Assembly: GCA_964343835.1 (NCBI GenBank)
Contig: CAYFKR010000010.1
Location: 58,600 to 122,599, forward strand
DNA: 64,000 nt
Direction: 5' to 3'
Source of the DNA: CALEMW01 sp964343835
Lineage (GTDB): Bacteria; Krumholzibacteriota; Krumholzibacteriia; LZORAL124-64-63
Shown: positions 1 to 6,698 of the stretch, piece by piece
Position numbering within the stretch: the first letter of the stretch is position 1
How the letters are laid out: the number at the start of each line of letters is the position of its first letter
The notes under the pieces: model-generated
What the model was told of the DNA's origin: nothing
What the model saw: only the letters and a program-made list of their open reading frames with translations
Databases searched by the model: none
Program-made: the position numbers and the translations under genes

Positions 1-62
1 ACGAGCAGCAGCGCGATGAAGGCGGCGCTGATCATGTTGCGGGTCTTGATCTGCTTCATCAT
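1..62 (-). CDS. N-terminal fragment of an exported protein
   Basis: Only the first 20 codons are inside the window; the gene runs off the left edge. The visible product starts MMKQIKTRNMISAAFIALLL, which is a basic stretch followed by a hydrophobic core, as expected of a Sec signal peptide. A GGAGGAGGG ribosome-binding site lies just upstream (63-75). A second in-frame ATG at 59 could also serve as the start. It begins 16 bases after the end of the secreted protein at 79-786 on the same strand, so the two are probably co-transcribed. The mature function cannot be judged from this fragment. Confidence 0.6.
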   Translation of the reverse strand, partial: MMKQIKTRNMISAAFIALLL

Positions 63-78
63 GTGCCCTCCTCCCTTC

Positions 79-786
79 CTAGCGGTACAGGTTCTTGAGG
101 TCGCTGAACGTGCGGTCCTCGTTGGGGATGGTCGGATCGTAGTAGATCGAACCGTCGGCTTCGAAGTCGTAGCCCTCGGGGACGGTGGTGTCCACCTGCG
201 CGCCCACCAGGCCGGCGATGGTCATGCCGTCCGGGTTGGCCAGGTAGTCGCCCAGCTCGCCGTAGTTGGTGCCGAGGGTGAAGGTGACGGCGCCCTGGTA
301 GTTGCCCGAGCTGTTGGTGGTGTCCCAGGTCACGACGAACTGGGTGAACACGCCGCTCAGGTAGATGTCGCCGTCGCTGAAGGTGGAGATGGCATAGCCG
401 TCCGGCGGATCCACGCCGTAGAAGGGCATGGTGTAGCCGGCGCTCAGGTACTCGTCGGCGATGATCTCGATGGTGCCGCCGGTGTAGTACACGCGGAACA
501 CGCCGTTGCCGAGATCGATGGCCCCCTGGGAGACCAGGCCGTCGATGACCCAGGTGTACTCGAAGTCCGCGGTGCTCCACGTCAGCGGGTGGCTGATGTT
601 GTCCACGAAACCGAGACCGGCCAGCACGTCGCCGGGGTTGGACGGCGGAAAGCCGACCACGCCGGGGGCGTTGTCCGATTCGTACATGTAGCCGATGGTG
701 TTCATCACCTCGTAGCTCTGGGCGTTGGCCAGGCCGACGGTGCCGAACACGACCAGCGCGAGCGTGAGCAGTCGAAGTTGCGTCAT
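79..786 (-). CDS. Secreted protein with C-terminal FSDLKNLYR tail
   Basis: The product is 235 residues. It starts with a signal peptide (hydrophobic residues 4-18, probable cleavage after ANA at about 22). The mature region is acidic, rich in aromatic residues, Gly, Thr and Asp, and looks beta-rich; I recognise no domain. The last residues are TFSDLKNLYR, a tail that recurs on two other exported proteins in this window (ends at 20415 and 62260). I chose the ATG at 786 because a run of G residues just before it can act as the ribosome-binding site; the in-frame ATG at 798 would place that G-run inside the coding region. It lies upstream of the fragment at 1-62. Function unknown: the tail suggests a shared export or anchoring route, which is inference. 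Confidence 0.75.
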   Translation of the reverse strand: MTQLRLLTLALVVFGTVGLANAQSYEVMNTIGYMYESDNAPGVVGFPPSNPGDVLAGLGFVDNISHPLTWSTADFEYTWVIDGLVSQGAIDLGNGVFRVYYTGGTIEIIADEYLSAGYTMPFYGVDPPDGYAISTFSDGDIYLSGVFTQFVVTWDTTNSSGNYQGAVTFTLGTNYGELGDYLANPDGMTIAGLVGAQVDTTVPEGYDFEADGSIYYDPTIPNEDRTFSDLKNLYR

Positions 787-1040
787 GCCCCCCCCCATGG
801 GTGCCCGCCGACGCGAACGGCGGAACGTGATGTGAACCGAGATGCCGATTCTCCGTGGTTGCGGCGAGGGCGGGACCCGCCCGGCAGGTCGGGAACGGGA
901 GCCGATTCCACGGTACGTGCCCGATCCGGCCGAACCGGGTCGGGCATCACACCCCTGCAGGGTATCACAGGGCAAAGGGTCCTGCAATGTGCAAAACCTG
1001 CAAAAGGCGAGAATCTCGGACGTTTATCCATCAATAATAT

Positions 1041-1073
1041 AAAAAATGCGGAGATTCCCAAAGGAATCTCCGC
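1041..1073 (-). terminator. Intrinsic terminator of the histone-fold gene
   Basis: On the minus strand there is a perfect 11-bp stem GCGGAGATTCC/GGAATCTCCGC with a 4-base loop, followed by ATTTTTTAT. It begins 21 bases after the stop codon of the gene at 1094-1255. It is the most classical U-tract terminator in the window. Confidence 0.88.
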
Positions 1074-1093
1074 GAAGCCTTACGAAAGCCGGC

Positions 1094-1255
1094 CTACAGG
1101 TCGCAGGGACGGACCGTCTTGCGGCCGTTCTCCATGGCGCGCTTCTCGGCGGCGGCGATCAGCTCGTAGACCTTCTTGTCCAGAGCCTCGTAGAACTCGC
1201 CGGAGACGTTGCAGTTCTTGACCGCTTCCTTGGTCTTGGTCTTGCTGATGATCAT
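1094..1255 (-). CDS. Small bacterial histone-fold protein (53 aa)
   Basis: This short gene encodes 53 residues starting MIISKTKTKEAVKNCNVSG. The middle (about residues 19-42, GEFYEALDKKVYELIAAAEK onward) reads as the long second helix of a histone fold. It is followed by NGRKTVRPCDL. R45 and D52 are seven residues apart within R-K-T-V-x-x-x-D, the loop-2/helix-3 Arg-Asp pair typical of archaeal and bacterial single-domain histones. Helix 3 is almost absent, as in the short bacterial forms such as the Bdellovibrio histone. The gene has a strong AGGAGGA site (1264-1270), its own promoter with TTGACA, and a strong terminator, so it is a stand-alone and probably well-expressed unit. Expected role: binding DNA as a dimer. 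The family call rests on motif reading only, without a search. Confidence 0.75.
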   Translation of the reverse strand: MIISKTKTKEAVKNCNVSGEFYEALDKKVYELIAAAEKRAMENGRKTVRPCDL

Positions 1256-1317
1256 CTGGCTGATCCTCCTGCTAAAGGGTGACGGGATGGGAATCCTTTC
1301 CGTTCGGACGCGGGAGG

Positions 1318-1346
1318 ATCATGCCCCCGACGAGCCTCCGTGTCAA
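1318..1346 (-). promoter_or_regulatory. Promoter of the histone-fold gene
   Basis: On the minus strand TTGACA (1341-1346) is separated by exactly 17 bases from CATGAT (1318-1323). Transcription would start near 1311, giving a leader of about 55 bases before the ATG at 1255. The -35 box is a perfect consensus. Confidence 0.75.
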
Positions 1347-1422
1347 TCCGGAGAATCGCCGGCATTTGGGCTCTCCGCCTCTGTCCCGGCCCGGAATCCC
1401 GAAACGCCGTGACACAATCGCC

Positions 1423-1482
1423 TCGACAGAGGTTTCCGTCAAGCGTAATGTTCACGGGCCGCCGACGGTGTGTCGGCGGCCC
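1423..1482 (+). promoter_or_regulatory. Promoter and 5' hairpin of the M20 peptidase
   Basis: TCGACA (1423-1428), a 17-base spacer and TAATGT (1446-1451) form a plausible sigma-70 promoter. Transcription would start about 1458, right at an 11-bp perfect hairpin GGGCCGCCGAC/GTCGGCGGCCC (1456-1482, loop GGTGT). The hairpin sits at the extreme 5' end of the mRNA, shortly before the AAGGAG site at 1492. It could stabilise the transcript or act as a regulatory structure; this is inference. The remainder of 1256-1503 is the divergent promoter region shared with the histone gene. Confidence 0.55.
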
Positions 1483-1503
1483 ATTCCGCGCAAGGAGACG
1501 CCC

Positions 1504-2871
1504 ATGTCCATGGATCCCATCCTGTCCTACCTCGACCAGCACCGCGATCACCACGTGGAGCAGCTCTGCGACTGGCTGCGCATCCCGAGCATCAGTTCGG
1601 TGAGCGACCACAACGACGATACCACCCGCGCCGCCGCCTTCGTTGCCGACGAGCTGCGCGATCTGGGCCTGCACGTGGAGGTCATCGAGACCAAGGGCCA
1701 TCCCCTGGTCTACGCCGAGACCGAGCAGCGCGACGACCGCCGCACCCTGCTGTTCTACGGCCACTACGACGTGCAGCCCGTGGACCCCCTGGACCTTTGG
1801 GACTCCCCTCCTTTCGAGCCCGTCATCAAGGACGGCATCGTCTACGCCCGCGGATCCTCCGACGACAAGGGACAGCTCTACACGCACGTGAAGGCCCTCG
1901 AGGCTTACCTGAAGACCGACACCGAGCTGCCCGTGAACGTGAAGTTCATCATCGAGGGCGAGGAGGAGTGCGGCGGGCCGGCCATCTACGAGTACGTGGA
2001 GGCCAACCCGGAAAAGCTGGCCTGCGACGCCGTGGTGATCAGCGACACCAGCCTGTACGACGAACAGACCCCGGCCATCTGCTACAGCCTGAAGGGTCTC
2101 GCCTACATGGAGATCAACCTGGAGGGCCCCGGCGCGGACCTGCACTCCGGCAGCTTCGGCGGCACGGTGCAGAACCCGGGCAACGCCATCTGCGAGATCG
2201 TGGCCAAGCTGAAGGACGAGCACGGCGTGGTGCTGATCCCCGGCTTCTACGACGACGTGATCCCCGTGGACGAGGACGAGAAGGCCGCCTTCGCCTCGCT
2301 GAACTACACGGACGAGGTGCTGCGCAAGGACACCGGCGCCCCCGGCCCCTTCGGCGAGAAGGGCTACACCACCCTGGAGCGCATGTGGGCCCGCCCCACC
2401 TGCGACGTCAACGGCCTGTGGAGCGGCTACAGCGGCGAGGGCGCCAAGACCATCGTGCCGGCCAAGGCGGGCGCCAAGGTCAGCATGCGCCTGGTGCCGG
2501 ACCAGGACCCGAAGAAGATCGCCAAGCTGTTCGAGGACTACGTCAGGGAGATCGCCCCGGAGGGCGTGAAGGTGACGGTCATCGACCACCACGGCGCCAA
2601 CCCGGTGATGGTCCCCCGCGAGTCTGAGATGATGGAGGCGGGCATGCGGGCCATGGAGAAGGGCTTCGGCAAGCGCCCCGTGTTCATCCGCGAGGGCGGG
2701 TCGATCCCCATCGTGGGCACCTTCCAGTCCAGCCTGAAGCAGCCGGTGCTGCTGCTGGGCTACGGCCTGCCCAACGACAACATCCACTCGCCCAATGAGA
2801 AGTTCCACCTGGAGAACTACTTCAACGGGATCCGCACCACCGCGTGGATGTTCCAGGAGGCCGCGAAATAG
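1504..2871 (+). CDS. M20 family metallopeptidase (dipeptidase)
   Basis: The 455-residue protein belongs to the M20 group of dinuclear zinc dipeptidases (carnosinase/CPG2-like). Visible family marks are GHYDVQP (H87, D89), the bridging aspartate in RGSSDDKG (D120), and the catalytic/zinc glutamates in EGEEECG (153-155). The dimerisation lid occupies the middle third, and the ending SPNEKFHLENYF resembles the usual C-terminal metal-histidine region. No signal peptide is seen, so it should act in the cytoplasm on imported short peptides. An AAGGAG site precedes the ATG at 1504; an ATG at 1510 is a less likely start. It is monocistronic, followed by tRNA-Glu. Substrate not predictable. Confidence 0.92.
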   Translation: MSMDPILSYLDQHRDHHVEQLCDWLRIPSISSVSDHNDDTTRAAAFVADELRDLGLHVEVIETKGHPLVYAETEQRDDRRTLLFYGHYDVQPVDPLDLWDSPPFEPVIKDGIVYARGSSDDKGQLYTHVKALEAYLKTDTELPVNVKFIIEGEEECGGPAIYEYVEANPEKLACDAVVISDTSLYDEQTPAICYSLKGLAYMEINLEGPGADLHSGSFGGTVQNPGNAICEIVAKLKDEHGVVLIPGFYDDVIPVDEDEKAAFASLNYTDEVLRKDTGAPGPFGEKGYTTLERMWARPTCDVNGLWSGYSGEGAKTIVPAKAGAKVSMRLVPDQDPKKIAKLFEDYVREIAPEGVKVTVIDHHGANPVMVPRESEMMEAGMRAMEKGFGKRPVFIREGGSIPIVGTFQSSLKQPVLLLGYGLPNDNIHSPNEKFHLENYFNGIRTTAWMFQEAAK

Positions 2872-2905
2872 CCGAAACGGCCCCTGGGAGGCCCCGGCTG
2901 GAGGT

Positions 2906-2934
2906 TTGACATCGGACGGACGGTCGATTAGCTT
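2906..2934 (+). promoter_or_regulatory. Promoter of tRNA-Glu
   Basis: TTGACA (2906-2911), 17-base spacer, TAGCTT (2929-2934). The predicted start at about 2941 lies 8 bases upstream of the mature tRNA 5' end. Confidence 0.8.
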
Positions 2935-2948
2935 GTCCGGACCTCGGC

Positions 2949-3023
2949 GTCCCCTTCGTCTAACGGTTAGGACACCGGCTTTTCAAGCCGGCAATACGGG
3001 TTCGATTCCCGTAGGGGATGCCA
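2949..3023 (+). tRNA. tRNA-Glu (anticodon TTC), CCA encoded
   Basis: The acceptor arms GTCCCCT and AGGGGAT pair (first pair G-U). The anticodon stem is CCGGC/GCCGG with loop TTTTCAA, giving anticodon TTC. The T-arm is CGGGTTCGATTCCCG. The discriminator is G3020 and CCA is encoded (3021-3023). It has its own promoter and terminator. Confidence 0.95.
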
Positions 3024-3032
3024 ACCGATTCG

Positions 3033-3067
3033 AGCGGCCCTTTCCGTGTGGAAGGGGCCGCTCTTTT
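3033..3067 (+). terminator. Terminator of tRNA-Glu
   Basis: A 13-bp stem AGCGGCCCTTTCC/GGAAGGGGCCGCT (one G-T pair) with loop GTGT is followed by CTTTT. It lies 9 bases after the encoded CCA. Confidence 0.85.
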
Positions 3068-3082
3068 GTCTACGCCCCTCGC

Positions 3083-3508
3083 TCAGGGCTCCCCGACCGG
3101 TATCAGGACCTCGAGCTCGTCACCGTTCGGTTGCCGAATGACGATCATGAAATGGCCAGGTTCGGGGTTGGGGATCTCGTGGGTGACATCCATGGCGACC
3201 AGGACATCGTCACAGGCATCCACATCGCCTCCGTAGATGGACCGGCCCCAGAACCGGAAAGCTGCCCCATGAGGGAATGGGCCCACGTCCTTCCTCCAGA
3301 AGGCTCCGCAGCCGTTCGTGGCTGCCATGCCCCGGAATCTCACCTTCAAGGTATCCTGACTCGTCACGGGCGAGTTGTAGGTCACCGCTTCGACTTCGAT
3401 GACGTAGGGGGCCGGCCACTCTTCCCCGAGGCCGACCATGTCGCAAGCGGACAGCAATACGGTCGATCCGACTGTGATGATCATCGTAACGATTCGACTA
3501 CTATTCAT
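3083..3508 (-). CDS. Putative lipoprotein of unknown function
   Basis: The 141-residue product starts MNSSRIVTMIITVG and has the lipobox LLSAC, so it should be lipid-modified at Cys20 and anchored to a membrane. The mature part is short, probably beta-rich, and contains two further Cys pairs (NGCGAF and DACDD regions) that may form disulfides in the periplasm. I chose the ATG at 3508 because it gives a clean lipoprotein signal and has a GGGAG site upstream; an in-frame extension to 3565 adds a non-signal-like leader. I recognise no family. It follows the Skp-like gene on the same strand after about 100 bases. Confidence 0.65.
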   Translation of the reverse strand: MNSSRIVTMIITVGSTVLLSACDMVGLGEEWPAPYVIEVEAVTYNSPVTSQDTLKVRFRGMAATNGCGAFWRKDVGPFPHGAAFRFWGRSIYGGDVDACDDVLVAMDVTHEIPNPEPGHFMIVIRQPNGDELEVLIPVGEP

Positions 3509-3612
3509 CGATGGCTCCCAGGTCGATATTGGTTGCACCCGGACTCGGGACGGACGCCCCTTCAATGGCGCCCGGCTCCATCGGTTCCCTCATCCACCGC
3601 ATCCGCCAGCAA

Positions 3613-4131
3613 TCAATGCTCATGCCCCTCCAACTCCGAGGGATCCACCACCGGCGCCGCCATGATCTCCGGCAGCATCGCGAGGACTTCAGGCGAGTCG
3701 GTGAACAGCGAGGCCATCTCGGCGCTCACGTCCACCACCTCCACGCCCGGCCCCTCGAACAGCACGCCCTCGACGATCAGATCCACGCCCGCCGCGGCCG
3801 CGGCTTCCGGAATCCGATCGCGCACGCGGTCCAGGACATTGGGAATGGGCGCGCCGCAGAAGACCATCAGGTGCATCTCGTGCTGGAGGCCCTTGCCGGC
3901 GGCCTCGAGCTCGGCCATGCGGTCGGTGTCGCCGTCCGCCTTGGCCTCGGCATACTCGCGCTTCAGTTCCCCGACATGCTTCATGAACGCGTCCGTCTTG
4001 CCGTAGGCGAACGCCACGCAGCGGGTGTCGTAGGTACCGACCTTCAGGGTCGGGGTTTCTCCCGCCAGCCCGGCGACGGGCAGCGCGAACAGGAACAGGA
4101 TCGTGGAAAGCAGGATGATTCGACGACACAT
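3613..4131 (-). CDS. Exported protein, weak resemblance to Skp/OmpH chaperones
   Basis: The 172-residue product has a clear signal peptide (LLSTILFLFALPVAGLAG). It continues with a short beta-like segment (LKVGTYDTRCVAFAYG) and a charged helical stretch (about residues 45-85, likely coiled coil). The later segment VDLIVEGVLF...VEVVDVSAEM recalls the C-terminal part of Skp/OmpH, where a VD-hV-DA-x-V strand precedes V-DITxxV. That family holds unfolded outer-membrane proteins in the periplasm. The match is by eye and weak, and the length is only slightly greater than typical Skp. A GGAGG site precedes the ATG at 4131. It starts 29 bases after the membrane-protein gene and may be the third gene of the XRE operon. 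Confidence 0.5.
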   Translation of the reverse strand: MCRRIILLSTILFLFALPVAGLAGETPTLKVGTYDTRCVAFAYGKTDAFMKHVGELKREYAEAKADGDTDRMAELEAAGKGLQHEMHLMVFCGAPIPNVLDRVRDRIPEAAAAAGVDLIVEGVLFEGPGVEVVDVSAEMASLFTDSPEVLAMLPEIMAAPVVDPSELEGHEH

Positions 4132-4160
4132 GACTGGAACCTCCACGTAGCGCGGCCCGG

Positions 4161-4877
4161 TCAGGCCTCGGCGTCCGGGAGCGTTTCCCGGCGCCCGGCC
4201 AGCAGACCGATGCCGCTGACGACGAGGGGACCGAGGAACAGCACCATGGCCTCGATCCCGCCGGTGAACGGCCGGGTGAAGATCTCCTCCCAGCCGAAGA
4301 AGAAGAACAGGAAGACGGAGACGGCGAGCAGCAGCATGCCCATGATCCGGGGGAACCGGTTGGCGAAGAACGCCGCGGCGAAGAACGGCACCGCCAGCAG
4401 GGACTGCATGAAGCTGACCTTCCAGTTCCCCTCTCCCGCCCCGATGTTGAACAGCAGCCACACCACGCCGAAGGCGTAGAGCAGCCGCCGGGCCATCTTC
4501 AGGGGGCCCCAGTAGGCGAGCAGGGAACTGAGCAGCCAGGTGAACCAGATCACCACGAAGATCGACAGCGTCAACGACGACGGCGTCTCCAGCTCCGGCT
4601 CCGCGTGACGGTACAGGGCCGTGACCGTGAAGATCAGCAGCCCGCCCACCAGGTAGGCGTGGTAGCCGGCACGACGGGCGGCGCGCATCTCGAACTCGTC
4701 CTTGTCCTGCAGCCAGCCGAACTCGCGCAGGATGCCCGGGCCGAAGATGCCGATCCCCATGACGATGCCCCAGACCTCGTCCACCGAGGTCATCAGGAAG
4801 CCCCCGATCACGAGGGTCGAGGCGATCAGGTTGGACGGCGAGCGGAACCAGGCGATCACGGACTCACGCTTGCTCAT
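4161..4877 (-). CDS. Polytopic membrane protein paired with XRE regulator
   Basis: The 238-residue protein contains about seven hydrophobic segments and no obvious catalytic motif. The cytoplasmic loop DKDEFEMRAARRAGYHAYL resembles the charged loop in small membrane proteins of the DUF2178 type that are encoded beside compact XRE regulators; that similarity is by eye only. Its start overlaps the end of the regulator gene by 14 bases, so both are translated from one mRNA. A GGGGGAG site lies upstream. The pairing suggests the regulator controls expression of this membrane protein. Confidence 0.7.
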   Translation of the reverse strand: MSKRESVIAWFRSPSNLIASTLVIGGFLMTSVDEVWGIVMGIGIFGPGILREFGWLQDKDEFEMRAARRAGYHAYLVGGLLIFTVTALYRHAEPELETPSSLTLSIFVVIWFTWLLSSLLAYWGPLKMARRLLYAFGVVWLLFNIGAGEGNWKVSFMQSLLAVPFFAAAFFANRFPRIMGMLLLAVSVFLFFFFGWEEIFTRPFTGGIEAMVLFLGPLVVSGIGLLAGRRETLPDAEA

Positions 4878-5094
4878 CGTTCTCCCCCTCCAGTTCGAAC
4901 AGGTCCTCCACGCGCACGCCGAGCACCCCCGCGAGCCTCAGGGCGAGGCCGACGGTGGGGCTGTACTTGCCCTTCTCGATGGACAGGATGGTCTGGCGGG
5001 TGACACCCACGCGGTCGGCCAGCTCCTGCTGGGTCATCTCGACCGACAGGCGGTGGCGGCGCAGGTGGCTGAGGATGTCGTGGCGCGGTTTCAT
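4864..5094 (-). CDS. XRE-family HTH regulator
   Basis: The 76-residue protein is almost entirely one Cro/CI-type helix-turn-helix: MTQQELADRVGVTRQTILSI (about residues 20-39), followed by the typical EKGKYSPTVGLALRLAGVLG. An acidic tail closes it. It resembles small single-domain regulators that control an adjacent membrane-protein gene. The ATG at 5094 is the only reasonable start and lies just 7 bases past the predicted -10 box, so the transcript appears leaderless. An inverted repeat GAATGTAAA/TTTACATTC flanks the promoter and is the probable binding site for autoregulation. Confidence 0.88.
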   Translation of the reverse strand: MKPRHDILSHLRRHRLSVEMTQQELADRVGVTRQTILSIEKGKYSPTVGLALRLAGVLGVRVEDLFELEGENDEQA

Positions 5095-5100
5095 GGCGCC

Positions 5101-5145
5101 GAATGTAAAGCTAACTTTCCATTATGTCAAACTTATTTTACATTC
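5101..5145 (-). promoter_or_regulatory. Promoter with flanking inverted-repeat operator, XRE operon
   Basis: On the minus strand TTGACA (5125-5130), a 17-base spacer and TACATT (5102-5107) form a near-consensus promoter. A perfect 9-bp inverted repeat, GAATGTAAA (5101-5109) and TTTACATTC (5137-5145), places one half-site over the -10 and the other just upstream of the -35. The stop codon of the upstream fucosidase gene (5133-5135) lies inside this element. Confidence 0.75.
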
Positions 5146-6608
5146 TCGACGGAGGGGATCCGCAGGCACCAGGCGTCGGAGCAGGGCGGAGCCGCCCGGA
5201 CCTCCTCGGGCACGGCCACGACGGCACCCTCGGCCGTGGGCGTCCAGGTCAGGGGCTCCTCCACCCCCAGCATGGTCACGACGGACCCGGCCGCGGGCCG
5301 CAGCCCCTCGAGCCGGATCTCCGCCGGCGGCCCCGTCTCCCCCTCCCGGGCCAGCCGCACCGCATGGACGGCGCCGTCGCCGGGCGACCGGGTCCAGCAC
5401 ACGTCGCCGCTCTTGTACGGCGCGATGGCCCGCGTCCCGTACACGGCAGCGCCGTTCACCTCGAGCCAGTCCCCCATGCCGGCGAGCAGCTCGTATGCGC
5501 CGTCGTGCCAGCGGCCGTCCGGCCCCGGCGCCACGTTCAGCAGCAGGTTGCCCCCCTTGGCCACGATGTCCATGAGCAGGTGCACGCCCTTTCGCACGCT
5601 CATGTACTCGGCGTCGGGTACCCACGACCAGCTCCCCCCGGCGATGATGCATGACTCCCACGGGTGGGGCAGCGCCACGTCGGGCACCCGGTTCTCCGGC
5701 GTCAGGTAGTTCTGGTGAGGGCCCGGCACCGCCCGGTCCACCACGATGAGCCCCGGCTGCGCCTCGCGCGCCTTGGCCACCAGCTCCTCCATCCTGATGT
5801 CCTGATTGACGATGCGGCCCTTGATGAACCCGGATTCCGTGCCACCGAGGCGTCGGCCGTACCACTCGCGGATCTTCTCCGCAGGCTTGCGGGCCACCCA
5901 TCCCCCGTCGAGCCACAGGATGTCCACGTCGCCGTAGCCGGTCATCAGCTCCATGATCTGGCCGTGGGTGAACTGCACGAAGCGCTCCCACCGCTCGGGG
6001 TAGGCGTCGGGGTCGTAGTTCACGTTGCGGTCCAGGGGCGGGAAGTACGGCCACCAGTAGTCGGGGCTGTGCCAGTCGGGCTTGGAGAAGTAGGCGCCGG
6101 CCCACAGGCCCTCGGCGCGGAAAGCGTCGAAGACGGCGCGGGTGACGTCGGCCTGCGGGTGGTCGTGGAAGGGGCAGGCGGGGTCGGCGATGGAGTAGTC
6201 GGTCAGGGCGGAGTCGAACATGGTGAATCCGTCGTGGTGCTTGGTGGTGAACACCACGTAGCCCATGCCCGCGTCGGCGGCGGCGCGGGCCCAGCGCTGA
6301 GGGTCGAAGCCGCGGGGATCGAAGGTGGTCTGGAGCGCCTCGTATTCGCGTTTGTAGGTGGCGTAGTCCTGCGGGTCGCTGCCGCGCTTCCGCTCGCACC
6401 ACCCGTGGTCCTCCGGGCACAGGGACCACGACTCCACGATCCCCCACTGGCTGTAGGCGCCCCAGTGCATGAGCAGGCCGAACTTCAGGTCCTGCCAGCG
6501 TTCGAGCTTCTCCAGGACCTGCGGATCGGTCTCCGGGACGTAGGCGTCTTCGTCGGCGACGGCGTTGAAGGCGAGCAGCAAGACGGCGACGATCAGCAGC
6601 GGCTTCAT
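5133..6608 (-). CDS. Secreted GH29 alpha-L-fucosidase
   Basis: The 491-residue protein has a signal peptide (residues 1-18) followed by a GH29 catalytic domain. Visible marks are GLLMHWGAYSQWG (44-56), TTKHHDGFTMFDS (121-133) and the probable nucleophile D234 in ILWLDGGW. The region KGGNLLLNVAPGPDGRW is also characteristic of the family, and a small C-terminal beta domain follows. It should release L-fucose from glycans in the periplasm or outside the cell. Start chosen at 6608, with GGAGGT upstream; a much longer open frame upstream lacks plausible sequence. It is divergent from a second GH29 gene 90 bases away. Confidence 0.9.
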   Translation of the reverse strand: MKPLLIVAVLLLAFNAVADEDAYVPETDPQVLEKLERWQDLKFGLLMHWGAYSQWGIVESWSLCPEDHGWCERKRGSDPQDYATYKREYEALQTTFDPRGFDPQRWARAAADAGMGYVVFTTKHHDGFTMFDSALTDYSIADPACPFHDHPQADVTRAVFDAFRAEGLWAGAYFSKPDWHSPDYWWPYFPPLDRNVNYDPDAYPERWERFVQFTHGQIMELMTGYGDVDILWLDGGWVARKPAEKIREWYGRRLGGTESGFIKGRIVNQDIRMEELVAKAREAQPGLIVVDRAVPGPHQNYLTPENRVPDVALPHPWESCIIAGGSWSWVPDAEYMSVRKGVHLLMDIVAKGGNLLLNVAPGPDGRWHDGAYELLAGMGDWLEVNGAAVYGTRAIAPYKSGDVCWTRSPGDGAVHAVRLAREGETGPPAEIRLEGLRPAAGSVVTMLGVEEPLTWTPTAEGAVVAVPEEVRAAPPCSDAWCLRIPSVENVK

Positions 6609-6698
6609 CTCGGGGACCTCCGGGTACGGGACCGCCCGAGGGTAGCAGACACCGACGGTCCCGTCTGCTAGCCTCGCAGGGAAGAAAGGGGATCCGAC

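Noticed and set aside
16..1221. A 401-codon plus-strand open frame at the left edge
   Set aside because: It runs antisense through the secreted-protein gene and the histone gene, with Val/Gly/Ala-rich shadow sequence and no ribosome-binding site.
4864..5094. XRE regulator as an antitoxin of a toxin-antitoxin pair
   Set aside because: The partner gene encodes a polytopic membrane protein without toxin features, and the pair fits the regulator plus membrane-protein arrangement better.
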